From assembly GCF_014873755.1 (NCBI RefSeq), contig NZ_JADBEG010000001.1:7662501-7726500 (forward strand): a DNA stretch of 64,000 nucleotides, in the 5' to 3' direction. Of the stretch, positions 35,914 to 44,963 are shown piece by piece. Every line of letters begins with the position of its first letter. Positions within the stretch are counted from its first letter, which is position 1. The translations under genes were made by a program, and so were the position numbers. The stretch is from Amycolatopsis lexingtonensis. GTDB lineage: Bacteria > Actinomycetota > Actinomycetes > Mycobacteriales > Pseudonocardiaceae. The notes below the pieces were generated by a model. That model had not been told where the DNA came from, ran no database searches, and saw only the letters and a list, made by a program, of their open reading frames with translations.

Positions 35914-36603
35914 TCAGCGCTGTTCGTCGGCGATCGCCTTCAGAAGGTGCTCGGCCGGCACGACGGCCGTGATCAGGTCGTGCGGGTTGATCGCGACCGG
36001 GTGCCCGCCGAGCAGGCTGACGATGTCGCGGCCCAGCACGGCGCGGGCGTGCGGCCACTCGCTCGGCACCAGCGCCTTGCGGGTGTAGGCCGGCACCATC
36101 ACGCGGCCGTCGGTGTTGTGGAAGCCGATGACCGTGCGCTGCACCGGCGACATCGCGTAGACGAACAGCGTCGAGTCGAGAACGATCTTCGGCAGGTCCG
36201 ACGCCGGGCGGTGCTCGGTGCGGACGAGCTGCAGCAGGTGCTCGAGGTCGTTCGTCGGTTCCGGGAAACCCAGCGCCTTCGGCGAAGGCCGGTAGCGGTC
36301 GTTGGGGTGGAAGTCCGCGACGACGTCGCCGACCCCGTTCACCGGGTAGGCGCCGACGACCGCCCACGACGGGACCGGGCCGTTCGGGTCGAAGGCTTCG
36401 TCGATGACGTAGAGCCAGCTGTTGGGGTTGGCGCGGGCGTTCGCCCGCATCTCCGCGGTGATCTCGGGCGTGCCGTGCTTGCCGGAGCGCCGGGCCTGCT
36501 GGCCGGAGCGCCGCGCCGCGCGGCTGTGCCTGCCGGGGTGTTCCGGCCCGTTTCCGGTGGGCTGCTGCGAAACCATCCGATCCGCCTCGTCCCGCTGCGC
36601 CAT
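35914..36603 (-). CDS. SseB-like protein, possibly type VII secretion-associated
   Basis: 229 residues; ATG 36603 has GGGGA upstream, ATG 36576 is an alternative. A basic, disordered N terminus ('RHSRAARRSGQQARRSGKHG') precedes a domain with 'NSWLYVIDEAFDPNG', 'VVGAYPVNG', and a C-terminal half resembling SseB ('RVMVPAYTRKALVPS' and 'LGRDIVSLLGGHPVAINPHD'). Related actinobacterial proteins are often annotated as T7SS-associated; no ESX genes are in this window, so the role is open. Confidence 0.6.
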   Translation of the reverse strand: MAQRDEADRMVSQQPTGNGPEHPGRHSRAARRSGQQARRSGKHGTPEITAEMRANARANPNSWLYVIDEAFDPNGPVPSWAVVGAYPVNGVGDVVADFHPNDRYRPSPKALGFPEPTNDLEHLLQLVRTEHRPASDLPKIVLDSTLFVYAMSPVQRTVIGFHNTDGRVMVPAYTRKALVPSEWPHARAVLGRDIVSLLGGHPVAINPHDLITAVVPAEHLLKAIADEQR

Positions 36604-36652
36604 CTCGTCCCCACGTTCTCGGGTGTGCCTTAAAACTCTTGGTGGGCCACTC

Positions 36653-36658
36653 TACTGT
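36653..36658 (+). promoter_or_regulatory. -10 hexamer, putative leaderless promoter of sterol-carrier-like gene
   Basis: TACTGT ends 6 nt before the ATG at 36665, with TTGCCC between and no ribosome site. Confidence 0.42.
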
Positions 36659-36664
36659 TTGCCC

Positions 36665-37045
36665 ATGGCCTCTTCGCGTTCGGTCGACCCCGGACAGTTA
36701 CGTGCGGCGGTGGTGGCGGTTTTCCCTTGGCTGCAGGGCGATGCGCCGGACCCGGCGCGCCCCGAACTCGCCGCGGCGGTCCGGCTCAGCCTGCGCGCGC
36801 TGGCGGCCGACGCGCCGGGCCGCACGGTCGAAGTCCGCGTGCCGCCGTTCGCGGCGGTGCAGTGCGTGGAAGGGCCGCGGCACACCCGCGGCACCCCGCC
36901 GAACGTGATCGAGACCGACCCGCGCACGTGGCTCGAACTGGCTACCGGCCAACTGGACTGGACCACTGCCGTGGCGGCCGGCCGGGTGTCCGCGTCGGGC
37001 ACCCGGGCCGACCTTTCCCATTGGCTCCCCCTCGTCCGCCTCTGA
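36665..37045 (+). CDS. small sterol-carrier-family protein (SCP_3 type)
   Basis: 126 residues. Recognised by 'RTVEVRVPPFAAVQCVEG', 'PRHTRGTPPNVIETDPRTW' and 'LATGQLDWTTAVAAGRVSAS'. In M. tuberculosis the corresponding gene (Rv0807) directly precedes purF, so its place in this cluster is conserved, although here a methyltransferase/XRE/DUF397 group has been inserted between it and purF. SCP folds bind hydrophobic ligands; the bacterial role is unknown. Confidence 0.8.
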   Translation: MASSRSVDPGQLRAAVVAVFPWLQGDAPDPARPELAAAVRLSLRALAADAPGRTVEVRVPPFAAVQCVEGPRHTRGTPPNVIETDPRTWLELATGQLDWTTAVAAGRVSASGTRADLSHWLPLVRL

Positions 37046-37058
37046 CGGACGGGAAGCC

Positions 37059-37892
37059 TTACGGCTTGCGGCCGACGCCGCCGGCGATCGTCCGCTGCGC
37101 GACGTTCAGGTCCTTGAGCCGCGGGCCGTCCGGCCACCAGTCGGCGCACCGGACCACGCCCGGCGGCACCATGTCGAGGCCGGGGAACAGCTCTTCGATC
37201 TCCTTCTGCGTCCGGAAGGTGCCGGAGCCCATCGGGCTGTGCAGGAAGAAGTCCTCCATCCGGCGGGCGGTCGCGGAGTCGTCGTTCTCGGGGTCGAAGA
37301 AATGGCTGAGCCCGACGAAGGAGCCGGACGGCAGCGCGTCGACGTACTCCCGCATGATCTCGGCCGGCCGTGCGGAGTCGCCGTTGAAGTGGTGCAGCGT
37401 GCCCATCTGGAGCAGGACCAGCGGCTGGCTGAAGTCGATGTGCTCGCGGACGACCTCGTTCTGCAGGATCCGCGCCGGCTCGAAGATGTCTTCGGCGACG
37501 AAGTGGGTGTGCTCGTTCTCCTCCAGCAGCGCCCGGCCGTGGGCGAGGACCACCGGGTCGTTGTCGACGTAGACGACCTTGGTCTCCGGGTTGATCCGCT
37601 GGACGACCTGGTGGGTGTTCTCCGCGGTCGGCAGGCCCGAGCCGAGGTCGAGGAACTGCGTGATGCCGGTCTGGCTCGCGAGGAAGCGGCAGGCGCGGAT
37701 GAGGAAGCCGCGGTTCTCGAACGCGAGGTCCTGCGCCTCCGGGGCGGCCTTCTGCACCTTGTGCAGGACCTCCCGGTCGATCTCGTAGTTGTCCTTCCCG
37801 AGCAGGAAGGCGTCGTACACGCGCGCGATGCTGGCACGGGTCGGGTCGACCCCCACGGGAACTCGTTCGGTCCGGGTCGCGGCATCGGGCAT
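37059..37892 (-). CDS. SAM-dependent methyltransferase (DUF574/SAV2177 type)
   Basis: 277 residues. Family hallmarks: 'PTRASIARVYDAFLLGKDNY', 'SQTGITQFLDLGSGLPTAEN' (SAM glycine loop), 'VVYVDNDPVVLAHGRALL' and 'LLQMGTLHHFNGD'. Members are highly multiplied in actinomycetes and often sit beside XRE/DUF397 genes, as here; the methyl acceptor is unknown. A perfect 16-bp palindrome lies 35-50 bp upstream of its ATG, in the gap shared with the divergent XRE gene. Confidence 0.85.
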   Translation of the reverse strand: MPDAATRTERVPVGVDPTRASIARVYDAFLLGKDNYEIDREVLHKVQKAAPEAQDLAFENRGFLIRACRFLASQTGITQFLDLGSGLPTAENTHQVVQRINPETKVVYVDNDPVVLAHGRALLEENEHTHFVAEDIFEPARILQNEVVREHIDFSQPLVLLQMGTLHHFNGDSARPAEIMREYVDALPSGSFVGLSHFFDPENDDSATARRMEDFFLHSPMGSGTFRTQKEIEELFPGLDMVPPGVVRCADWWPDGPRLKDLNVAQRTIAGGVGRKP

Positions 37893-37926
37893 CTTGAACC
37901 TCGCAAGTTCTGTGTCGAAAGTCTCG

Positions 37927-37942
37927 TACTCTACGTAGAGTA
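37927..37942. promoter_or_regulatory. 16-bp perfect palindrome, candidate operator
   Basis: TACTCTACGTAGAGTA reads identically on both strands. It lies in the 164-bp gap between the divergent methyltransferase (start 37892) and XRE regulator (start 38057), and is the obvious candidate site for that regulator or another HTH dimer. Confidence 0.55.
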
Positions 37943-38056
37943 GGCCGACGCGCGCACGGGGTAAACCGGGTCACCTCTTTGCGCAGGACGGGTTAACGTG
38001 TACTTTCGGTAGTCGGGCTAGAACCCCCTGGTGACGTGAGCGCGGAAGGTCCGGGA

Positions 38057-38935
38057 ATGAACGCGGTGAACGCGTCCGCAGGAGAACAGAACATCGGCCC
38101 CACGGCGCGCCGCATGATCCTGGGCTCGCAGCTGCGGCGGCTCCGTGAAGAAGCCGGCATCACCCGCCAGCAGGCCGGGTACAACATCCGCGGGTCCGAA
38201 TCGAAGATCAGCCGCCTCGAGCTGGGCCGCGTCGGCTTCAAGGAACGCGACGTCACCGACCTCCTGACGATGTACGGCGTCGAGGACGCGACGGAACGCC
38301 AGACGTTCCTCGACATGGTCAAGCAGTCGAACGAGCCGGGCTGGTGGCGGCGCTTCGGCGACACCATGCCGAACTGGTTCACCGACCTCGTCGGCCTCGA
38401 AGAAGCCGCCGCGCGAATCCAGATCTGGGAGCCGATCTACGTGTCGGGCCTGCTCCAGATCGAGCCGTACGCCCGCGCGATCTTCAGCCACGGCCGCCCG
38501 GAGATGGCCGACGAGCGGGTCGACCAGCTGGTCGCGCTGCGCATGCGCCGGCAGAAGATGTTCAGCAGGCCGGACGCGCCCCGCGTGTGGATGGTGCTCG
38601 ACGAGTCGGTCCTGCACCGGCCGATCGGCGGCGTGAAGGTCCTCAAGCAGCAGATCGAATACCTGCTCGAGATGAGCGCGCTGCCCCACGTGTCGGTCCA
38701 GGTGCTGCCGTACACGCGCAGCGGGCTGTCCGCGGAACACGCGTTTTCGCTGCTGCGGTTCGGCGAACCGGAACTGCCGAACATCGCCTACGTCGAATAC
38801 CTGACGGGCGCGCACTACATCGAGAAGCGCGAAGAGATCGAGAAGTACAGCCGGGCACTCGACATGCTGGCGGTCGACTCGGAGACGCCGGAACGGAGCC
38901 GCGCCCTGCTGGCGAAGCGGCGCGCGGAGATCTGA
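38057..38935 (+). CDS. XRE-family regulator with DUF5753 domain
   Basis: 292 residues from ATG 38057, preceded by GGAAGG; GTG 38036 would add seven residues. Helix-turn-helix at ~20-75: 'LGSQLRRLREEAGITRQQAG', 'YNIRGSESKISRLELGRVGF' and 'VTDLLTMYGV'. The C-terminal DUF5753 sensor-like domain includes 'EPIYVSGLLQIEPYARAIF', 'VWMVLDESVLHRPIGG' and 'VQVLPYTRSGLSAEHAFSLL'. These WhiJ/Scr1-like regulators act with DUF397 partners; one is encoded at 39444. Confidence 0.9.
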   Translation: MNAVNASAGEQNIGPTARRMILGSQLRRLREEAGITRQQAGYNIRGSESKISRLELGRVGFKERDVTDLLTMYGVEDATERQTFLDMVKQSNEPGWWRRFGDTMPNWFTDLVGLEEAAARIQIWEPIYVSGLLQIEPYARAIFSHGRPEMADERVDQLVALRMRRQKMFSRPDAPRVWMVLDESVLHRPIGGVKVLKQQIEYLLEMSALPHVSVQVLPYTRSGLSAEHAFSLLRFGEPELPNIAYVEYLTGAHYIEKREEIEKYSRALDMLAVDSETPERSRALLAKRRAEI

Positions 38936-38979
38936 CGCGCGGGTTCATCGCCGGTCGCGAATGCCTCGTCGGCGCGGTG

Positions 38980-39030
38980 TCTTGAATGAGTCATTCAGGA
39001 CCTCCGGTGCCCTGAATGACTCATTCAAGA
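38980..39030. repeat. 20-bp perfect inverted repeat with nested palindromes
   Basis: Left arm 38980-38999 and right arm 39011-39030 are exact reverse complements, loop 11 nt. Each arm itself contains the 15-bp palindrome TGAATGA-G/C-TCATTCA. It lies after the XRE gene. The motif is reminiscent of dispersed intergenic palindromes; a degenerate relative follows at 39142. Confidence 0.75.
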
Positions 39031-39111
39031 CCTTTGCCGCCGGGGCGTGCCAAGCCGCCGAGCCGCGCCGGGCCAGGTCCGCCGAGTCGGACCGAACCGA
39101 TCCGGGCCTGC

Positions 39112-39139
39112 CGCCGGGAGGGCGCTGACCCTCCCGGCG
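39112..39139. terminator. GC-rich hairpin
   Basis: CGCCGGGAGGG (39112-39122), loop CGCTGA, CCCTCCCGGCG (39129-39139). A perfect 11-bp stem; candidate terminator for the XRE gene, though 177 bp after its stop. Confidence 0.5.
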
Positions 39140-39443
39140 CGGTGAAAGAGTCGTTCACGACGTCCCCGCCCCGAGCGCTGCCTGCCGACATCACTCTCCG
39201 GAGTCTCCCGCTCAAGACGTTCCCACTCACCGCTAACTACAAGTAGTGGTTAACCCGAACGAGCACCCTCCTATCACCCGATAGGTTAACCGTGACCAGG
39301 TGATTCTTTACCGTCAGAGAACTTTGCAAGAAATTCTGCACGTGCATTTACCGTTGCAGGCACACGTGCTAGCCTTCGATACGCGGGCAAATGCACATGC
39401 AGATGCAGCGCCCGGGGCATATTCCGCTTCGAGAGGTGGGAAC

Positions 39444-39683
39444 ATGGCTGAGCGATTCGAGAACGGCATCCCGGCCGATCGGCTCTCCGGCGCCCAGTGG
39501 CGCAAGGCGAGCTACAGCGGCGCGGTGGGCAACTGCGTCGAGGTGGCACCGCTGGTCAGCGGCGAGATCGCGATGCGCAATTCGCGCTTCCCGACCGGCC
39601 CGGCGCTCGTCTACACGCGCGCGGAGATGGCGGCCTTCCTGGCCGGCGCCAAGGACGGTGAATTCGACGATGTCCTCGGCTGA
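39444..39683 (+). CDS. DUF397 domain protein
   Basis: 79 residues; GAGAGGTGGG ribosome region just upstream of the ATG. Typical DUF397: 'WRKASYSGAVGNCVEVAPL' and 'IAMRNSRFPTGPALVYTRAE', then 'MAAFLAGAKDGEFDD'. DUF397 proteins partner genetically with XRE/DUF5753 regulators such as the one at 38057 and are thought to modulate them. Overlaps the next gene by 14 nt. Confidence 0.9.
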   Translation: MAERFENGIPADRLSGAQWRKASYSGAVGNCVEVAPLVSGEIAMRNSRFPTGPALVYTRAEMAAFLAGAKDGEFDDVLG

Positions 39684-39975
39684 GGCCGTCGCCTCCGTCT
39701 TCGACATCGAAACCGGACTGCAAGAGCTGGTGGCACGCGGTTACCAGTTCGTCCACCCCGCCGACGAGCGTGGCGAGGTCCTCGCCGTCGTCGGTGTGCG
39801 GGTGCACGACGACGTGGTGGACGTGGTCCGGCTCAATGCCGAGGACGACGTAGTGGCGACCCGGATGCCCGGCACCGAAGACAACATCTTCGAGCCGGAG
39901 CGGTGGCTGTGGCGCCGCCGTGGCGAAGGCGCACAGGTGCTCTCCGAAATCCTCGCGTTGCCGGATGCCTCTTAA
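39670..39975 (+). CDS. small hypothetical protein coupled to DUF397
   Basis: 101 residues, acidic. It begins inside the DUF397 gene (14-nt overlap), so the two are translated together. Visible pattern: 'ASVFDIETGLQELVARGYQF', 'GVRVHDDVVDVVRLNAEDDV' and 'IFEPERWLWRRRGEG'. I do not recognise the family. Its tight linkage suggests a third member of the XRE/DUF397 module. A strong hairpin follows its stop. Confidence 0.7.
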   Translation: MSSAEAVASVFDIETGLQELVARGYQFVHPADERGEVLAVVGVRVHDDVVDVVRLNAEDDVVATRMPGTEDNIFEPERWLWRRRGEGAQVLSEILALPDAS

Positions 39976-39990
39976 GAACCCAAGCTTGCG

Positions 39991-40030
39991 GGCCTCGTCC
40001 GAAGTGGTCAGAACCACTCCGGGCGGGGCC
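39991..40030. terminator. 18-bp-stem hairpin before purF
   Basis: GGCCTCGTCCGAAGTGGT (39991-40008), loop CAGA, ACCACTCCGGGCGGGGCC (40013-40030). Every position pairs if three G-U wobbles are allowed, which shows selection on the plus-strand RNA. It insulates the DUF397 pair from purF. Confidence 0.7.
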
Positions 40031-40056
40031 TGACTCATGTCGGCACCGTCTACACT
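40030..40056 (+). promoter_or_regulatory. putative purF promoter
   Basis: CTGACT (40030-40035) and TACACT (40051-40056) with a 15-bp spacer; the -10 is good, the spacer short. A 5' leader of about 30 nt would precede the GTG of purF, with AGGAG at 40082-40086. Confidence 0.4.
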
Positions 40057-40094
40057 GAAAACCGGCCTGACCACGTCTTCCCAGGAGCTCCTCG

Positions 40095-41621
40095 GTGGTT
40101 TCCGACCCGCAGCTCGTGTCCGACCAGCCCGAACCGGAACCCCGCGAGGAGTGTGGCGTCTTCGGCGTCTGGGCTCCCGGGGAAGAAGTCGCGAAGCTGA
40201 CCTACTACGGCCTCTACGCCCTGCAGCACCGGGGCCAGGAGGCCGCCGGCATCTCCGTCTCCGACGGCTCGCAGATCGTGGTCTTCAAGGACCTCGGCCT
40301 GGTCAGCCAGGTGTTCGACGAGCAGATCCTGCAGTCGCTGCAGGGGCACATCGCCGTCGGGCACTGCCGGTATTCGACCACCGGCGCGACCATCTGGGAG
40401 AACGCCCAGCCGATCTTCCGCACCACGGAAACCGGCAGCGGCCTGTCCTTCGCGCACAACGGCAACCTCGTCAACACGGCTGAGCTGCGCGAACGCACCA
40501 TCGAGGCGGGGCTCAAGCCGCACGCGGGCTTGACCGGCTCGTCGAGCGACTCGGACCTCATCTGCGGCCTGCTCGCCGCGAACGCCGCCGACAAGGGCAT
40601 CGAGGCCGCGGCCATGGAGCTGCTGCCCACCCTGAAGGGCGCCTTCTGCCTGGTGTTCTCCGACGAGAACACGCTGTACGCGGCCCGTGACCCGCACGGT
40701 GTGCACCCGCTGGTGCTCGGCCGGCTCGAGCGCGGCTGGGTCGTCTCCAGCGAGACGGCCGGCCTCGACATCGTCGGCGCGTCCTTCGTCCGCGAGGTCG
40801 AGCCCGGCGAGCTCATCGCGATCGACGCCGCGGGCCTGCGCTCGTCCCGGTTCGCGAACCCGGACCCCAAGGGCTGCGTCTTCGAGTACGTCTACCTCGC
40901 GCGCCCCGACACCACGATCGCCGGCCGCGGCGTGCACGCCACCCGCGTCGAGATCGGGCGCCGGCTGGCCGGCGAGCAGCCGGTCGAAGCCGACCTGGTC
41001 ATGCCGGTGCCGGAGTCGGGCACGCCGGCCGCGATCGGCTACGCGCAGGGCTCCGGCATCCCCTACGGCACCGGCCTGGTGAAGAACGCCTACGTCGGGC
41101 GCACGTTCATCCAGCCGTCGCAGACCATCCGCCAGCTGGGCATCCGCCTCAAGCTGAACCCGCTGCGCGACGTCATCCGCGGCAAGCGCCTGGTCGTGGT
41201 GGACGACTCGATCGTCCGCGGCAACACCCAGCGCGCGCTGGTCCGGATGCTGCGGGAGGCCGGCGCGCTCGAGGTGCACGTCCGGATCGCGTCACCGCCC
41301 GTGCGCTGGCCGTGCTTCTACGGCATCGACTTCGCGTCGCGGGCCGAGCTCGTCGCGAACGGCGTCGACACCGACGGCATCCGGCGCTCGATCGGCGCCG
41401 ACTCCTTGGGTTACATTTCCCTGGACGGCCTGGTCGCGGCGACGGAACAGCCGAAGTCGCGGCTGTGCACGGCGTGCTTCTCCGGCGAGTACCCGATCGA
41501 GCTCCCGGAGGACGCGCTGATCGGGAAGCACCTGCTCGAAAGCCTCGACTCGGTCAATGGCGCGGCGACCCCGGTCAGCCCCGCCGGGTACGGTGCCGAA
41601 GACGCCGTCCGGCGTCCCTAG
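40095..41621 (+). CDS. purF: amidophosphoribosyltransferase
   Basis: 508 residues. The N-terminal nucleophile Cys is residue 20 ('EECGVFGVWAPGEE'), so a 19-residue propeptide is removed. Glutaminase features: 'ALQHRGQEAAGISV', 'GHCRYSTTG' and 'FAHNGNLVN'. The PRPP-binding motif is 'RLVVVDDSIVRGNTQRALV', and four cysteines suited to an iron-sulfur cluster are present (C-terminal 'LCTACFSGEYP' among them). First committed step of purine synthesis. purM follows 29 bp later. Confidence 0.97.
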   Translation: MVSDPQLVSDQPEPEPREECGVFGVWAPGEEVAKLTYYGLYALQHRGQEAAGISVSDGSQIVVFKDLGLVSQVFDEQILQSLQGHIAVGHCRYSTTGATIWENAQPIFRTTETGSGLSFAHNGNLVNTAELRERTIEAGLKPHAGLTGSSSDSDLICGLLAANAADKGIEAAAMELLPTLKGAFCLVFSDENTLYAARDPHGVHPLVLGRLERGWVVSSETAGLDIVGASFVREVEPGELIAIDAAGLRSSRFANPDPKGCVFEYVYLARPDTTIAGRGVHATRVEIGRRLAGEQPVEADLVMPVPESGTPAAIGYAQGSGIPYGTGLVKNAYVGRTFIQPSQTIRQLGIRLKLNPLRDVIRGKRLVVVDDSIVRGNTQRALVRMLREAGALEVHVRIASPPVRWPCFYGIDFASRAELVANGVDTDGIRRSIGADSLGYISLDGLVAATEQPKSRLCTACFSGEYPIELPEDALIGKHLLESLDSVNGAATPVSPAGYGAEDAVRRP

Positions 41622-41650
41622 CAGTTCCTTCCAGAGGGAGTCCTTCCACC

Positions 41651-42721
<1,071 letters not shown>

Positions 42722-42723
42722 CC

Positions 42724-43155
42724 GTGGCCACCGGGGACGTCGTGGTCGGCTCCCGGTTCGTCGTCCCCGAGACCGAGCTGAGCGAACGCTTTTCGCGCTC
42801 GTCCGGCCCCGGCGGCCAGGGCGTCAACACCACGGACTCGCGCGTCGAGCTGTCGTTCGACGTCGCCGCGTCGCCGTCGATCCCGGAACACCTGCGCGAC
42901 CGCGTGCTGGCCGCGCTGGAGTCCCGGCTGGTCGACGGCGTCCTGACCATCGCGGCCAGCGAGCACCGTTCGCAGCTGCAGAACCGCGAAGCAGCCCGCG
43001 GCCGGCTGGCGAACCTGCTGCTCGACGCGTCGGCGCCGCCGCCCGCCAAGCGGCGCCCCACGAAGCCCTCGCGGGGTTCGAAGGAGCGCCGCCTGGCGTC
43101 GAAGAAGCGCCGGAGCGACGTGAAACGAGGCCGCTCCGGCCGCTTCGACGACTAG
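42724..43155 (+). CDS. arfB: ArfB-like peptidyl-tRNA hydrolase (ribosome rescue)
   Basis: 143 residues. The GGQ motif sits in 'FSRSSGPGGQGVNTTDSRVE' as in ArfB/YaeJ (ICT1), followed by a linker and a basic tail ('RRLASKKRRSDVKRGRSGR') that in family members enters the mRNA channel of stalled ribosomes. It would hydrolyse peptidyl-tRNA on ribosomes lacking a stop codon. Starts 2 bp after purM. Its TAG stop shares CTAG with the converging GNAT gene. Confidence 0.9.
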   Translation: MATGDVVVGSRFVVPETELSERFSRSSGPGGQGVNTTDSRVELSFDVAASPSIPEHLRDRVLAALESRLVDGVLTIAASEHRSQLQNREAARGRLANLLLDASAPPPAKRRPTKPSRGSKERRLASKKRRSDVKRGRSGRFDD

Positions 43156-43892
43156 GCCAGCGACAGGTGCACGCACTCCCCGGCCGGCTGGTAGCCGACC
43201 CGGGCGTAGACGGCGCCAATCCCCAGGTCACCGGGGGTGAGGAACACCGTGTGCGCCCCGGCCTCGTGGACGTCCCGGGTGAGCCGCGCGGTGAGCGCCG
43301 CGGCGATCCCGCGGCCCCGGTACGGCTCGAGCACGGCGATCCCGGCGATCTCGGTGGTGCCGTCGACGACCTCCAGCGCGAGGCCGCCGCCGACAACCAC
43401 ACCGTCGTCCTCCGCCAAGAGGTACCGGACACCTGAGCCGGCCTTCAGCCGCTCGACCTCGTCGTCGTCGATCTCCGCGGGTTCGCCGAACGCGGTGTTC
43501 TGCGCCGACCGCATCCGCCGGAAGTCCTCGTCGGACTCCGGTGCGCGTAGCCGGATCCCGGCCGGTGTCGGCTTGTCGACCCGGTCGGCGGGGGCGCACG
43601 TCATCAGCGGCACCCGCCGTTCGAGCGTGTACCCCGCCCCGACCAGCAGGTTCTCCAGGTCGGGGGCGACTTCGGTGAAGTACTCCAGCCTCGGGAGCAG
43701 GTCCCGCCGCCGGAACGCCGCGGTGAGCGCGTCAATCTCCGTGGCACTCGGCTTCGCGCCGTCGTCCGGGATCGCGTAGTTGAGCATCGGGTGCGCCGTG
43801 CCCGGCGAGTAGGTCGCCAGGAACGGGCCGACCCGCTCGGTCTCCCGGCCGCGCGGCGCCGTTGTGCGGACATAGTTCTGGATGGCGGACAT
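43152..43892 (-). CDS. GNAT-family N-acetyltransferase
   Basis: 246 residues. The N-terminal ~110 residues are a degenerate GNAT-like half; the C-terminal half has the acetyl-CoA motif A 'EIAGIAVLEPYRGRGIAAAL', preceded by 'GVRYLLAEDDGVVVGGGLAL' and followed by 'AGAHTVFLTPG' and 'VYARVGYQPAGE'. Double-GNAT architecture of unknown acceptor. Its TAG stop overlaps the arfB stop through CTAG. Confidence 0.85.
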   Translation of the reverse strand: MSAIQNYVRTTAPRGRETERVGPFLATYSPGTAHPMLNYAIPDDGAKPSATEIDALTAAFRRRDLLPRLEYFTEVAPDLENLLVGAGYTLERRVPLMTCAPADRVDKPTPAGIRLRAPESDEDFRRMRSAQNTAFGEPAEIDDDEVERLKAGSGVRYLLAEDDGVVVGGGLALEVVDGTTEIAGIAVLEPYRGRGIAAALTARLTRDVHEAGAHTVFLTPGDLGIGAVYARVGYQPAGECVHLSLA

Positions 43893-44067
43893 TCGAGCCT
43901 TTCGAAAAGCACGTCAAGGAACCGCGGACCTCGAAACGGGCTCGCGGGCGGATCGCCGGGCGTCGGGCCTAGCGGGGGCCGACGCCGGAAGCGGCGCCAG
44001 GCATAGGCGGTCATTCCTCGACTCGAAGGGGCTCTTCGCGCTCAGTTTCGCACTGGCCGCAACCGGA

Positions 44068-44724
44068 TTACTGGCGCTCCGGGTGCGCGATGGCGGCGTA
44101 GCGCGTGTCCCACACCGAACGCGGCACGCGCATCCTGAGCGTGGGCGACTCGCAGATCCGCCGCCGTTGCGCCGGGATGGCGACCGGCACCGGAGGTGGC
44201 GGGTCCAGCGCGCGCCACCCGCGGCGGCTCAGCGCCGCACCGAGCGTCGCGCCCACGGTGTTCAGCAGGACGTCGTCGGTCGACGTCACCCGGCCCGAGT
44301 GGATCAGATATTGCGTACCCTCCACCAGCAGCGATGCGAGCAACGCGGCCAGCGCGACGCGTGAGAGCGCGCGCAGCCGCCGCATCCGAAGGGGCAGCAG
44401 GACGCCGAGCGGGCAGAGCAGCAGGACGTTGCCGATCACCTGCCAGAGTGACCCGTCGTCGGCGAAAGCCGCGGTGATGTCGGAGCCGGGAACGAGATCG
44501 AGAGTGCTCTCGGAAGAGCCGCCGACCGGCATGATGACCAGGCAAAACACCAGAAAGGCAACGAGCAGGGCGGCGCAGTCGACGCCGGCTGTCGCGGTCG
44601 CGAAGCGGGCCGGGAGTCTTCGGCGGCGCCGGGCCGCGAGCAGTGGCCAGCCGACCAGCGCGTACGGCAGCGCGATCGCCGAAATCGGAATCATCCCCCA
44701 GAAGGCGCGAAGCAGGGCTTCCAT
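44068..44724 (-). CDS. VanZ-family membrane protein
   Basis: 218 residues from ATG 44724. Hydrophobic segments at ~8-30, ~44-65, ~97-117, ~125-150. VanZ signature region: 'WQVIGNVLLLCPLGVLLPLR' and 'EGTQYLIHSGRVTSTDDVLL' followed by 'NTVGATLGAALS'. The ~45-residue C-terminal tail is unrelated and basic. VanZ itself lowers teicoplanin susceptibility by an unknown mechanism; most homologues have no known function. Confidence 0.85.
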   Translation of the reverse strand: MEALLRAFWGMIPISAIALPYALVGWPLLAARRRRRLPARFATATAGVDCAALLVAFLVFCLVIMPVGGSSESTLDLVPGSDITAAFADDGSLWQVIGNVLLLCPLGVLLPLRMRRLRALSRVALAALLASLLVEGTQYLIHSGRVTSTDDVLLNTVGATLGAALSRRGWRALDPPPPVPVAIPAQRRRICESPTLRMRVPRSVWDTRYAAIAHPERQ

Positions 44725-44864
44725 GCGCCTCCTCTCTCGGAACCCCTCCACTCAAGATCACCTTCGCATCACAAGATCGACTCGGCAGTCCGAGCGAGCC
44801 GCACTATTCGGTGATCTTTCCGGTGGCGGAGTCCGGCCCGCCGTGGTTCGGTCGGGAGGCGCAC

Positions 44865-44888
44865 TGTCCACAGTGGAAACTGTGGACA
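44865..44888. terminator. inverted repeat downstream of Gfo/Idh gene
   Basis: TGTCCACAGT (44865-44874), GGAA, ACTGTGGACA (44879-44888), a perfect 10-bp stem 76 bp past the minus-strand stop at 44964. Same TGTCCACA arm as the purL terminator at 31651. Confidence 0.5.
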
Positions 44889-44963
44889 ACCCTGTGGAAG
44901 AAATGGGGGATGGTGGCGGAAACCGTTGTTACGCAACGGAAACGCGCGCGAGGAGCCTGTGTA

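Larger units (their letters stand above)
38936..39443. other. 508-bp gene-free region with three inverted repeats and a DUF397 promoter
   Basis: No coding frame here has a plausible protein. From left to right it holds a nested 20-bp inverted repeat (38980-39030), an 11-bp-arm hairpin (39112-39139), a related imperfect palindrome GTGAAAGAGTCGTTCAC (39142-39158), two GGTTAACC palindromes 36 bp apart (39248-39255 and 39284-39291), and TGCACGTGCA (39337-39346). A -35/-10-like pair TTACCG...TAGCCT lies near 39348-39375, ahead of the DUF397 gene. The A/T-rich stretch 39230-39420 stands out from the genome average. Confidence 0.6.

Noticed and set aside
39016..39246. 76-codon frame in the XRE-DUF397 gap
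   Set aside because: Pro/Arg/Ser-rich, overlaps three inverted repeats and has no ribosome site or recognisable domain.
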